Shown here in pieces: positions 44,150-52,477 of a DNA stretch of 64,000 nt. Under the pieces are notes generated by a model. The model had not been told where the DNA came from, ran no database searches, and was given only the letters and a program-made list of their open reading frames with translations. Where the stretch lies: NCBI RefSeq assembly GCF_000261365.1, contig NZ_AJVC01000005.1:1-64000 (forward strand), given 5' to 3'. Each line of letters opens with the position of its first letter. Positions within the stretch are counted from its first letter, which is position 1. The position numbers and the translations under genes were made by a program. Origin of the DNA: Herbaspirillum sp. GW103 (GTDB lineage: Bacteria; Pseudomonadota; Gammaproteobacteria; Burkholderiales; Burkholderiaceae_D).

Positions 44150-45094
44150 CTATCGCAACGGGCGTTCGAAGCGAATGATGCTCTCGCCGGCCGCGGTGGT
44201 CTTGGGCACGGGGCGGAAGGCGTGGCCGTAGACGATCTCGAAGCTCAGCGGGATCTTGCCATCGGGCTTGCGCATGGCCTCGAAGGCCGCTAGCAGGCGC
44301 TGGTACTGGCTGCGGCTCATCATGCTGCGGCGCCGTGATTCGAGTGGATTGCCGCCCCAGGCGCGCACGTCTTCCAGCAGGCGCTGGGGGGTCTGGTAGG
44401 TCACGGTGATGGTTTCCATGTCCATCACCGGTGTGGAAAAACCGGCATTGACCAGCATGTCGCCGAAGTCGTGCATGTCGACGAAGGGCAAGGTGTGCGG
44501 TGCAAGATCGATTTGTTCGAAAGCGCTGCGCACTTCGCGCAGGGTATCGGGACCGAAGCAGGAGAACATCAGCAGGCCCTCCACCCGCAACACGCGACGC
44601 CATTCGGCAAACACGCGGTCGGGCTGGGGATGCCAGTGCAGGGCCAGGTTGGACCAGACCAGGTCCAGCGCATTGGCCGCCAGCGGCAGGCGGGCGAAGT
44701 CGGCGCAGACCAGTTCCGGCCCGCCGGCATTCGGACCGGAGCCTAGCCACTTGTTGATGGAGCCGAACAGGCGGTTCATGGCCGTCTGCGCACCGCGCTG
44801 GTGGTCGGCGGCCTTGGCCAGCATGCCATAGGCGCCGTCCAGGCCAATCACCTGCGCCTCGGGGTAGCGCTTCTGCAACACCGGCAGGTCGGCCCCTTCG
44901 CCGCATCCGGCGTCCAGCACTTCGCGCGGGGCGATTTTCACCAGGGCCAGGCGCTCCTGCATGCGGGCCGAGACTTCGCGGCGCAGGAAATCGGATTCGG
45001 CCACGCGCCGGGGTTCGCCGAAACGGCGGCGTACCAGGGGCAGATCGATGGGAGCGCTCAGCTTGGCGCTGGCAGAAGGCGGCGGCAGGGACAT
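44150..45094 (-). CDS. BioC-like SAM-dependent methyltransferase
   Basis: 314 aa from ATG 45094. Motif I LDAGCGEGADLPVL (about 61-74), then LVWSNLALHWHPQPDRVFAEW, a sequence close to BioC, which methylates malonyl-ACP at the start of pimelate synthesis. N-terminal VRRRFGEPRRVAESDFLRREV also fits BioC. No other bio gene is present here. An open frame reaching 46246 is antisense to comF and not coding. Substrate probable, not certain. Confidence 0.78.
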   Translation of the reverse strand: MSLPPPSASAKLSAPIDLPLVRRRFGEPRRVAESDFLRREVSARMQERLALVKIAPREVLDAGCGEGADLPVLQKRYPEAQVIGLDGAYGMLAKAADHQRGAQTAMNRLFGSINKWLGSGPNAGGPELVCADFARLPLAANALDLVWSNLALHWHPQPDRVFAEWRRVLRVEGLLMFSCFGPDTLREVRSAFEQIDLAPHTLPFVDMHDFGDMLVNAGFSTPVMDMETITVTYQTPQRLLEDVRAWGGNPLESRRRSMMSRSQYQRLLAAFEAMRKPDGKIPLSFEIVYGHAFRPVPKTTAAGESIIRFERPLR

Positions 45095-45232
45095 GGGCAA
45101 TGGAACACAGGAAGATGGACTGCACAGCAGCGTGGCAAGCTCGGGCGGCCAGCAGAGGGCCGCCGATCCACGGGGCTGATGCGATAATGCGCGTAGTTTA
45201 GTCGAAATCCATTTTCCCCGGGCGCCACTCAC

Positions 45233-46084
45233 ATGGATCTCAAATCTTCCAAAGCCGCTGCTGCATCGCCCCAGGCCAAGCCTGGCACCGCCTATCGCGC
45301 CGTGGCCGGCAAGCCGGCACGGCCGGGCAAGCCCGCCGGTCCCGGCTGGCTGCAGCGTTTGCTGGCACAGGTGCCGCAGTTGTTGCCGTCCTCCTGCGCG
45401 CTGTGTGGTGCCGCCGGGCGCGAGACCCTGTGCGCGCCCTGCCACAAGCGCTTCTACACCCGCCAGCACCGCCGCTGCATCCAGTGCGCGCTGCCCATGC
45501 CGGTGACCGGCAAGGAGTTGCGTTGCGGCGCCTGTCTCAAGGATCGCCCGGCTTTCGATGCCACCATCGTGGCCACCGATTATTTCGCCCCGTCCGACCA
45601 GCTGGCGCTGGCCCTGAAGTTCGGCGGCGACCTGCGGCTGGCCCCGCTGCTGGCGCGCCTGATCTTCGATGCCACCCGTCGCAATCCGGTACCCGGCAGT
45701 GATGTGCAACTGCCCATGCCGACCCTGCTGGCCCCGGTGCCGCTGGGCCTGGCGCGGCTGCAGGAGCGCGGCTTCAACCAGGCACTGGAGATCGCCCGTC
45801 CGCTGGGCAAGCTCATGGACATCCCGGTACATCCACGCCTGCTGGAGCGCAAGAAGGAAACCGAAGCGCAATCGGCCCTGCCGGTGGGCGCCCGGGTGCG
45901 CAACGTGCGCTCGGCCTTCGCCCTGCCCTTCGCCGCCATGGACCAGGTGCGCGGACTGCATGTGGGCATCGTCGACGATGTCATGACCACCGGGGCCACC
46001 TTGAATGAAGTAGCGATCGTGCTCAAGCGGCACGGCGCCCGGCGCGTGACCAACCTGGTCTTTGCGCGCACCCTGCCGGTCTGA
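45233..46084 (+). CDS. ComF family phosphoribosyltransferase-like protein
   Basis: 283 aa. Basic low-complexity head (1-45), zinc-finger of Cys pairs (CALCG, CAPCH, CIQC, CGACL; about 55-105), then a PRTase domain ending in GIVDDVMTTGATLNEVA. ComF/GntX proteins take part in DNA uptake in competent bacteria; activity unknown. Divergent from the BioC-like gene and 34 bp before trmL. Confidence 0.88.
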   Translation: MDLKSSKAAAASPQAKPGTAYRAVAGKPARPGKPAGPGWLQRLLAQVPQLLPSSCALCGAAGRETLCAPCHKRFYTRQHRRCIQCALPMPVTGKELRCGACLKDRPAFDATIVATDYFAPSDQLALALKFGGDLRLAPLLARLIFDATRRNPVPGSDVQLPMPTLLAPVPLGLARLQERGFNQALEIARPLGKLMDIPVHPRLLERKKETEAQSALPVGARVRNVRSAFALPFAAMDQVRGLHVGIVDDVMTTGATLNEVAIVLKRHGARRVTNLVFARTLPV

Positions 46085-46118
46085 AGCCGGCCATCCATTT
46101 TTCAGCAGGAGAAGTTTT

Positions 46119-46601
46119 TTGTTCCACGTCGTCCTGGTCGAGCCGGAGATCCCTCCCAATACCGGCAACATCATCCGCCTGTGCGCCAATACCGGTGCGC
46201 AACTGCATCTGGTGGAGCCACTCGGCTTCCCGCTCGATGACGCCAAGATGCGGCGTGCCGGGCTGGATTATCACGAGTACGCCAACATGCAGGTGCACAA
46301 GGATTGGGACAGCTTCCTGGCCCATCGCCGCGCGGATCCGCAATTTGACGAGGCACGCATGTTCGCCATGACCACGCATGGCTCCACGCCCTTTGCGGGC
46401 CTGGCTTTCCGTCCGGGCGACAGCTTCGTGTTCGGCTCCGAAACCCGCGGCCTGGCGCCGGAGCGCCGCGAATCCTTCCCCACCGCACAGCGCATCCGCC
46501 TGCCGATGCGGCCGGGCAATCGCAGCATCAATCTCTCCAATACGGTGGCGGTGGTGGTGTATGAAGCGTGGCGGCAGAATGGCTATGACGGCGGCAGCTG
46601 A
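46119..46601 (+). CDS. trmL: tRNA (cytidine/uridine(34)-2'-O)-methyltransferase, TTG start
   Basis: SPOUT enzyme that methylates the wobble 2'-OH of tRNA-Leu. 160 aa from TTG 46119: no ATG or GTG is in place, AGGAGA lies 7 nt upstream, and the protein then starts with FHVVLVEPEIPPNTGNIIRL as the family does. FGSETRGLAPE and MRPGNRSINLSNTVAVVVYE are the knot motifs. Confidence 0.92.
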   Translation: MFHVVLVEPEIPPNTGNIIRLCANTGAQLHLVEPLGFPLDDAKMRRAGLDYHEYANMQVHKDWDSFLAHRRADPQFDEARMFAMTTHGSTPFAGLAFRPGDSFVFGSETRGLAPERRESFPTAQRIRLPMRPGNRSINLSNTVAVVVYEAWRQNGYDGGS

Positions 46602-46621
46602 AGACCGGTCACCGGCATGAA

Positions 46622-46648
46622 AAAACGGCTCCCGAGGGAGCCGTTTTC
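46622..46648. terminator. Bidirectional terminator between trmL and the ABC operon
   Basis: AAAACGGCTCCC-GA-GGGAGCCGTTTT between two convergent genes. Confidence 0.9.
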
Positions 46649-46660
46649 GTTGGCAGGCGG

Positions 46661-47455
46661 TCAGCCCAGCAGCAGTGCGTCGTCCGCGAGTTTCTCGCCA
46701 CGCGTCTGCTCGAACATCTTCAGCAGATCCGGCACATCCAGACCGGCGCGTTCCGGCCCGGACACATCCAGCACCACGCGCCCCTGGTGCAGCATCACGG
46801 TGCGGTCACCGTAGTCCAGCGCCTGGCGCATGCTGTGGGTCACCATCATGGTGGTCAGCTTGCTTTCGGACACGATCTTGGCTGTCAGTTCCAGCACGAA
46901 GGCCGCCGTCTTGGGGTCCAGTGCCGCCGTATGCTCATCCAGCAGCAGGATGCGCGACGGTTGCAGCGAGGCCATCAACAGGCTCACCGCCTGACGCTGC
47001 CCCCCCGAGAGCAGGCCGATGCGGTCGGTGAGGCGGTTTTCCAGCCCCAGGTTCAGGATCGCCAGCTTCTCGCGGAACAACTCGCGCATCTTGCCGCGAA
47101 TGGCGAAGTTGAAGCCGCGACGACGCCCACGCGCCATCGCCAGGGCCATGTTCTCCTCGATGGTCAGGGCCTCGCAGGTACCGGCCATCGGGTCCTGGAA
47201 CACGCGCGCCACCAGGCCGGCGCGATCCCACGCCTGCTTGCGGGAGACGTCGGTGCCGTCGATTTCGATCTTGCCGGTATCGACCAGCAGGTCACCGGAG
47301 ATGGCATTGAGGAAGGTGGACTTGCCGGCGCCGTTGGAACCGATCACGGCCACGAACTGGCCAGTCGGGATTTCCAGCGAGAGGCCGCGCAGGGCCGGGT
47401 TCTCGATGGGGGTGCCGGGATTGAAGGTGATCTTGAGATCGGTGGCTTTCAACAT
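46661..47455 (-). CDS. ABC transporter ATPase, TrpXYZ-like system
   Basis: 264 aa. Walker A GSNGAGKSTFLN, signature LSGGQRQAVSLL, Walker B ILLLDEHTAALDP, where DEH replaces the usual DEP as is common in this subfamily. Works with the adjacent permease and one or both binding proteins upstream. One bp from the permease stop. Substrate unknown; relatives have been linked to tryptophan or other aromatic compounds. Confidence 0.85.
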   Translation of the reverse strand: MLKATDLKITFNPGTPIENPALRGLSLEIPTGQFVAVIGSNGAGKSTFLNAISGDLLVDTGKIEIDGTDVSRKQAWDRAGLVARVFQDPMAGTCEALTIEENMALAMARGRRRGFNFAIRGKMRELFREKLAILNLGLENRLTDRIGLLSGGQRQAVSLLMASLQPSRILLLDEHTAALDPKTAAFVLELTAKIVSESKLTTMMVTHSMRQALDYGDRTVMLHQGRVVLDVSGPERAGLDVPDLLKMFEQTRGEKLADDALLLG

Positions 47456-47456
47456 C

Positions 47457-48350
47457 TCAGGCTCTCTTTCTCAGCAGTTTCAATTTGCGCTTGCCCATGG
47501 GCAGCACCAGCGCCAGCATCACCAGCACGGCGGTGACCAGGTTCAGGTCCTGCGCCTGCAGGCCGATGAAATCGCTGTTGAGTGCCAGCGCAATGAAGAA
47601 GCGATACAGGATCGCCCCCAGGATCACTGCCAGCGTGGTCCACACCAGGCGACGCGCCGGCAGGATGTTCTCGCCGATGATGACGGCGGCCAGGCCGATG
47701 ACGATGGTGCCGATGCCCATGGAGATATCGGATCCGCCCTGAGTCTGCGCAAAGAGCGCCCCGGCCAGCGCCACCAGCGAGTTGGCCAGGGCCATGCCGG
47801 CCAGCGTGGCGCGGCCGGTCGCGATGCCCTGGGCGCGTGCCATGCGGGCATTGGCGCCGGTGGCGCGCATGGCCAGGCCGATCTCGGAAGAGAAGAACCA
47901 GTCCAGCAGCAGCTTGGCGGCAGTCACCACCACCAGCAGGATCAGCGGACGTCCCACGTAGTCGGGGATCCAGTCCGGTTGCAGGATGGTGAAGATGGTC
48001 GGTTCGGAAATGAGCGGCACGTTGGGCTTTCCCATGACGCGCAGGTTGATCGAGTACAGCGCGATCATCATCAGGATACTGGCCAGCAGGTCCATGATCT
48101 TCAGGCGCACATTGAGCCAGGCGGTGATGAAACCAGCCAGCGCCCCGGCCAGCAGGGCCACGAAGGTGGCGAGGAAGGGATTGTAGCCCGCTGCGATCAT
48201 GGTGGCGGCAACCGCGCCGCCCAGCGGGAAGCTGCCATCGACGGTAAGGTCAGGGAACACCAGGATGCGGAAGGAAATCAGCACGCCGAGGGCCACCAGA
48301 CTGAAGATCAGACCGATCTCCAGCGCGCCCAGGAGGGTATACAGCGACAT
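47457..48350 (-). CDS. ABC transporter permease, TrpXYZ-like system
   Basis: 297 aa with eight to nine membrane segments; the start GALEIGLIFSLVALGVLISF and ATGANARMARAQGI are typical. Separated from the binding protein gene upstream by a 134-bp gap with a terminator-like hairpin (48364-48407), so expressed lower than the binding protein. Confidence 0.85.
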   Translation of the reverse strand: MSLYTLLGALEIGLIFSLVALGVLISFRILVFPDLTVDGSFPLGGAVAATMIAAGYNPFLATFVALLAGALAGFITAWLNVRLKIMDLLASILMMIALYSINLRVMGKPNVPLISEPTIFTILQPDWIPDYVGRPLILLVVVTAAKLLLDWFFSSEIGLAMRATGANARMARAQGIATGRATLAGMALANSLVALAGALFAQTQGGSDISMGIGTIVIGLAAVIIGENILPARRLVWTTLAVILGAILYRFFIALALNSDFIGLQAQDLNLVTAVLVMLALVLPMGKRKLKLLRKRA

Positions 48351-48363
48351 AAAAGGACTTTCT

Positions 48364-48407
48364 TAAAAAAACACATTCGGCACGGCGCGGTACGCCCTGC
48401 CGAATGT
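48364..48407 (-). terminator. Intrinsic terminator/attenuator between binding protein and permease
   Basis: On the minus strand ACATTCGGCA-G-GGCG...CGCC-G-TGCCGAATGT is followed by GTTTTTTTAAG. The stem has 14 pairs with one mismatch. A second GC-rich hairpin around two GGCGCC sites lies at 48417-48447. Confidence 0.75.
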
Positions 48408-48484
48408 CTTCTGCATGGCGCCGGCGCAGCACGGGTGGTGCGGCGCCGGCGGTGCATGGCCGGCGGATCAGGCTGCGGTCATGC

Positions 48485-49456
48485 TTAGTTGAGCACCTTG
48501 GTGGCCGACTTCAGGAACTCCGGCGACAGGGTCACGCCCTGCTTCTGGGCAGCGGAAGTGTTGACGTACAGCTCCAGGTTCTTGACCGGCGACGAGGCAA
48601 TATCACCGGCCTTCTCCCCCTTGAGGATACGGGCCACGACCTTGCCGGTCTGGCGGCCCATGTCGTAGAAGTTCACGCCCAGGGCTGCGATCGCACCGCG
48701 CTTGACGCTGCCGGTGTCCGACGCGATCAGCGGGATCTTGGCATCGTTGCAGACCTTGGCCAGCGATTCGAAGACCGAGACCACGTTGTTGTCGGTGGTG
48801 GTGTACATCACGTCGATCTTGCCGATGAGGCTCTTGGCGGCCGGGGCGACGTCCACCGAACGCGGGGCGGCGGCTTCCACCAGGGTCAGACCGGCCTTCT
48901 GCAGCTCGCCCTTGAGGTTGTTCAAGGCCGACACGGAATTGGCTTCGCCCGGATTGTAGACCACGCCCACGCGCTTGGCCGCGGGTACCACGCGCTTGAT
49001 GATCTCGACCTGCTTGACCGGGTCCAGCATGTGCGACAGGCCGGTCACGTTGGTGCCGGAGGGCTTCCAGTCCTTGACCAGCTGGGCGGCCATCGGGTCG
49101 GCGATGGCCGAGTAGACGATGGGGATGGTCTTGGTGGCGGCCACCATCGGCTGTGCCGAGGGGGTGCCGATGGCCACGATCACGTCCGGATTGTCGCCCA
49201 CGAACTTCCTGGCGATCTGGCCGGCGGTGCCGGCATTGGCCTGGGCGCTCTGGAACTCCCACTTCAGGTTCTTGCCGGGCTCGAAGCCTTCGGCGATCAG
49301 TTCGTCCTTGGTGCCGTCACGCACGGCGTCCAGCGCCGGGTGTTCGACGAAGGACGTGACGGCCACCACCTTCTCGGCCGCCAGCGCCGAAGCGCAGATG
49401 GCGCTCAGCGCCAGGGCGCCGGCGATGGCGCGCAGTGACTTGGAAACTGCAAACAT
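48485..49456 (-). CDS. ABC substrate-binding protein, PF04392 family (copy 2)
   Basis: 323 aa with signal peptide (MFAVSKSLRAIAGALALSAI...ALA). Mature start EKVVAVTSFVEHPALDAVRD is shared with the next gene upstream; the two are clearly more than half identical by eye, so a tandem duplication. ATG 49456 is chosen for its signal sequence. Closest binding protein to the permease. Ligand unknown. Confidence 0.87.
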   Translation of the reverse strand: MFAVSKSLRAIAGALALSAICASALAAEKVVAVTSFVEHPALDAVRDGTKDELIAEGFEPGKNLKWEFQSAQANAGTAGQIARKFVGDNPDVIVAIGTPSAQPMVAATKTIPIVYSAIADPMAAQLVKDWKPSGTNVTGLSHMLDPVKQVEIIKRVVPAAKRVGVVYNPGEANSVSALNNLKGELQKAGLTLVEAAAPRSVDVAPAAKSLIGKIDVMYTTTDNNVVSVFESLAKVCNDAKIPLIASDTGSVKRGAIAALGVNFYDMGRQTGKVVARILKGEKAGDIASSPVKNLELYVNTSAAQKQGVTLSPEFLKSATKVLN

Positions 49457-49575
49457 GGTCCTCTCCTCTTTCATGGTAATCAGGCCTCGACGTTCCTCTC
49501 GTGCGGGCCCGTTATGCGCTTATGGGGTAAATCGGTGTGCTGTGTCGTACTGATCCTGCCCCAGCCCGATACAGC

Positions 49576-49599
49576 AGATCCCGCATGGCAGCGGGATCT
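49576..49599 (-). other. Hairpin after binding protein copy 1
   Basis: AGATCCCGC-ATGGCA-GCGGGATCT, nine pairs, 17 bp past the stop of the upstream binding-protein gene; no T run. Likely mRNA 3'-end structure. Confidence 0.5.
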
Positions 49600-49615
49600 T
49601 CAGGCCGGGTCCTGC

Positions 49616-50596
49616 TTATTGCTTGATGACGGTCTTGGCCGAACTCACCAGTTCGGGCGACAGAGTCACGCCCTGCTTCTGCGCGGCGGCGGTGTTGACG
49701 AACAGTTCCAGCTTGCTGCTGGTGGCCGAGGGGATGTCGCCGGGCTTGTCGCCCTTGAGGATGCGGCCGACCACCTTGCCGGTCTGGCGGCCCAGATCGT
49801 AGTAGTTCACGCCCAGGGCGGCGATGGCGCCACGCTTGACGCTGTCGGTGTCGGACGCCACCAGCGGGATCTTGGCGTCGTTGCCGACCTTGACCAGCGC
49901 TTCATAGGCCGAGACCACGTTGTTGTCGGTATTGGTGTAGATCACGTCGACCTTGCCGATCAGGCTCTTGGCAGCCGAACCGACGTCCACCGAACGGGGG
50001 GCGGCGGCTTCCACCAGGGTCATGTTGGACTTGGCCAGCAGTTCCTTCAGGGCCTTGACCACCACGGCGGAGTTGGCTTCACCCGGGTTGTAGACCATGC
50101 CCACGCGCTTGGCCTTGGGCACCACGCGCTTGATCAGGTCCACCTGCTTGTCCAGTTCCAGCAGGTCGGACACGCCGGTGACATTGGTGCCCGAAGCCTT
50201 CCAGTCCTTCACCAGCTGGGCCGCGACCGGATCGGTCACGCCGGAATAGACCACCGGGATGCTCTTGGTGGCGGCCACCACGGCCTGGGCCGAGGGCGTG
50301 GCGATGGCGACGATGACGTCAGGCTTGTCGCCGATGAACTTGCGGGCGATCTGGGCGGCGGTGCCGGTATTGCCCTGGGCGCTCTGGTATTCCCATTTCA
50401 GGTTCTTGCCGGCGTCGAAGCCTTCTTCCTTCAGCTCGTCCTTCACGCCGTCACGCACGGCGTCCAGGGCCGGATGCTCGACGATGGCGGTCACCGCGAC
50501 AAACTTGTCGGCAGTCATGGCCGGGGCTGCGCACACGGCAGCCAGGGACAGGGCTGCGACCATCGCGCGCAGTGTCAGCTTGTGGTTGTAGGACAT
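49616..50596 (-). CDS. ABC substrate-binding protein, PF04392 family (copy 1)
   Basis: 326 aa from ATG 50596 (AAGGGAGA upstream), signal peptide about 1-29 then DKFVAVTAIVEHPALDAVRD. Paralogue of the gene at 48485-49456; the differing residues cluster near VSDLLELDKQVDLIKR and could change ligand choice. First gene of this four-gene transporter unit. Confidence 0.87.
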   Translation of the reverse strand: MSYNHKLTLRAMVAALSLAAVCAAPAMTADKFVAVTAIVEHPALDAVRDGVKDELKEEGFDAGKNLKWEYQSAQGNTGTAAQIARKFIGDKPDVIVAIATPSAQAVVAATKSIPVVYSGVTDPVAAQLVKDWKASGTNVTGVSDLLELDKQVDLIKRVVPKAKRVGMVYNPGEANSAVVVKALKELLAKSNMTLVEAAAPRSVDVGSAAKSLIGKVDVIYTNTDNNVVSAYEALVKVGNDAKIPLVASDTDSVKRGAIAALGVNYYDLGRQTGKVVGRILKGDKPGDIPSATSSKLELFVNTAAAQKQGVTLSPELVSSAKTVIKQ

Positions 50597-50792
50597 GCAG
50601 TCTCCCTTGGAAAAATATGAATGATTAGCCAAAAACCCGAAAAGACGACAAGTCTAGCCTAGCGCCTGTGAACAATCAATTTGCATGAGGACGCGCTGCC
50701 AGCCCCGATGGCAGGCCGCTCGGATGACTCGCATTGTGCGGTCGGCATGATCGGTATGCGTTGCACTGCACGGCACAAGGCCGCCCCGTTGC

Positions 50793-50798
50793 TATAAT
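50793..50798 (+). promoter_or_regulatory. Consensus -10 element very close to the DUF2946 start codon
   Basis: TATAAT ends 8 bp before ATG 50807, so transcription would start within 1-3 nt of the start codon and the mRNA would be leaderless. No good -35 at the right distance; no ribosome site. Confidence 0.45.
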
Positions 50799-50806
50799 CA
50801 GGCCCC

Positions 50807-51193
50807 ATGTCTTCCCGCCTGCGTCCCTCCCCCAAGCGACTTGCGCCGCGCCGCCCCTGGCTGCGTCGGCAGGGCTGGGTCAGTCTGGCGCTGGTTCTGG
50901 CGATGGTGGCCGCGCCATGGTGGCAACAGGCGCTCGCCCGCACGCTGCGGGACGTCCCTGCCATGGCCATCTGCAGCGTGGGCGGTGGTGCTTCCGGCAA
51001 TGCACCGACCCATCTGGCGGCCGGCCACTGTCCGCTGTGTTGCGGCAGCCAGGCGGCCTGGCCGGCACCGGACTGCTCATTGGATACGACGGTCATGCCC
51101 GGCGTCAGCTATCCACTGGCCCGCACCGCTGCGCGCGTGCGTTCGGCCAGCCTGGCACCAGGTTCAGCCCAGGCGCGCGCACCGCCGGTCTGA
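50807..51193 (+). CDS. DUF2946 protein with HCPLCC motif
   Basis: 128 aa. Basic head (1-24), one membrane helix or signal (about 25-42), and HCPLCC (about 73-78), the mark of DUF2946, often seen beside copper-transport and TonB genes. It lies 88 bp before a PCu(A)C chaperone, so a role in copper handling is likely. Start is the only ATG available. Confidence 0.72.
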   Translation: MSSRLRPSPKRLAPRRPWLRRQGWVSLALVLAMVAAPWWQQALARTLRDVPAMAICSVGGGASGNAPTHLAAGHCPLCCGSQAAWPAPDCSLDTTVMPGVSYPLARTAARVRSASLAPGSAQARAPPV

Positions 51194-51281
51194 AGCCGCC
51201 GTCCCTGGCGCCTTTGCGCCACCCCTGGCGGGCCGCGCGCCCGCATTCCAGACATGAACGAGACAATCAGGACTTATCGAT

Positions 51282-51809
51282 ATGAAGCATTTCTTCCAAA
51301 ACCTGGCCGCCCTGGCCATCGCTTCCACCCTGCTGGCTGCCGCCCCGCTGTCCCAGGCCCATGAATACAAGCTGGGCCAGCTGGAAATCGGCCATCCTTA
51401 CGCCCGCGCGACGGTGCCCGGCCAGCCGGCTGCTGGCGCCTACCTGAGCATCGAGAACAAGGGCAGCACGCCGGATCGCCTGGTGAGCGTGTCCTCCCCG
51501 GTGGCCAAGTCGGGTGAAATCCACACCATGGCCATGGAAGGCAACGTCATGAAGATGCGCGAGCTCGATGGCGGGCTGGAAGTCAAACCCGGCCAGAAGA
51601 TCGCCATGCAGCCGGGCAATGGCTACCACATCATGTTGATGGGCCTGTCCAAGCCGCTGCAGGCGGGCCAGAAGGTACCGGTCACGCTGACCTTCGAAAA
51701 AGCCGGCAAGGTCGAGGTGACCTTCAATGTCGAAGACGGCAAGGCTGCCGCGGGCGGCATGAAAGACATGAAGGACATGAAGGACATGAAGGACCACATG
51801 CACCACTGA
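51282..51809 (+). CDS. Periplasmic copper chaperone PCu(A)C
   Basis: 175 aa with signal peptide (1-26) and the PF04314 fold; Cu(I) ligands in HTMAMEGNVMKM and YHIMLMGL regions. The tail has four MKD units then HMHH, encoded by a tandem 9-bp repeat (51760-51795), which may add Met/His copper sites. Such proteins feed copper to the oxidase CuA site, fitting the cox genes 8 kb away. Confidence 0.9.
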   Translation: MKHFFQNLAALAIASTLLAAAPLSQAHEYKLGQLEIGHPYARATVPGQPAAGAYLSIENKGSTPDRLVSVSSPVAKSGEIHTMAMEGNVMKMRELDGGLEVKPGQKIAMQPGNGYHIMLMGLSKPLQAGQKVPVTLTFEKAGKVEVTFNVEDGKAAAGGMKDMKDMKDMKDHMHH

Positions 51810-51844
51810 GCAGCAAACAGGCCGGCGGACAAGGCCGGTTCCTG

Positions 51845-51892
51845 AAACGGCAAGGCCGGCAGCGCGCCATGCGCCTGCCGGCCTTGTCGTTT
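51845..51892. terminator. Long hairpin between convergent PCu(A)C and rfaE2 genes
   Basis: AAACGGCAAGGCCGGCAG pairs with CTGCCGGCCTTGTCGTTT (18 pairs, one G-T), with an inner GCGC stem. Short T runs on both sides; likely a bidirectional terminator. Confidence 0.7.
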
Positions 51893-51906
51893 GCAGCGTG
51901 CCGCGC

Positions 51907-52389
51907 TCAGCCGGCCAGCTTGCGCACCTTGGCCAGCAGCTTGCTGGTGGAGCGGTCATGCTCGAAGGCAATGGCCAGCACCTGGCCGCCATAGGCCGCT
52001 ACGGTCTGGCCCTCGGGGATGGCGTGCATGTCGTAGTCGCCGCCCTTGACGTAGATCTCGGGATGCGCCTGCTGCACGGCTTCCAGCGCCGTGTCTTCAT
52101 CGAAGGGGACGACCAGCGACACCGACTCCAGCGCCGCCAGCACCGCCATGCGGTCCTCACAGGTATTGATGGGACGGTCATCGCCCTTGCCCAGGCGCTT
52201 GACGGAAGCGTCAGTATTGACGGCCACCACCAGCGAGGCGCCCTGGGCACGGGCTTGCGCCAGGTAGGTCACATGGCCGCGATGCAGGATGTCGAACACG
52301 CCATTGGTCATCACCACCGGCTTGGGCAATTGGGCCACGCGCTGCTGGAGTTCATCGCGGGTGCAGAGTTTGGATTCGAAGTCGGCCAT
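51907..52389 (-). CDS. rfaE2: D-glycero-beta-D-manno-heptose 1-phosphate adenylyltransferase
   Basis: 160 aa; makes ADP-heptose for the LPS core. Nucleotidyltransferase motif TNGVFDILHRGHVTYL and VKGGDYD. It corresponds to the C-terminal domain of HldE; the kinase half (rfaE1) is not here, as usual in Betaproteobacteria. ATG 52389 matches family length; ATG 52401 is possible. Longer frame upstream runs into the next gene's terminator. Confidence 0.92.
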   Translation of the reverse strand: MADFESKLCTRDELQQRVAQLPKPVVMTNGVFDILHRGHVTYLAQARAQGASLVVAVNTDASVKRLGKGDDRPINTCEDRMAVLAALESVSLVVPFDEDTALEAVQQAHPEIYVKGGDYDMHAIPEGQTVAAYGGQVLAIAFEHDRSTSKLLAKVRKLAG

Positions 52390-52414
52390 CTTGAGGAGCA
52401 TCGTTGCAGGATGA

Positions 52415-52444
52415 AAAAAGCCGCAACCAAAGGGTTGCGGCTTT
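52415..52444 (-). terminator. Intrinsic terminator of the diiron-protein gene
   Basis: Minus strand AAAGCCGCAACC-CTTT-GGTTGCGGCTTT ending in T6, 34 bp after the stop at 52478. Confidence 0.88.
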
Positions 52445-52477
52445 GCCATTGTACTGCCTGTGAAGGAATTTTCCCGA

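Noticed and set aside
44150-46246. 698-codon frame suggesting a large methyltransferase fusion
   Set aside because: The upstream half is antisense to comF; the real protein starts at 45094.
51760-51795. Tandem 9-bp units considered as a CRISPR or satellite array
   Set aside because: In-frame coding repeat of the copper chaperone tail, no spacers.
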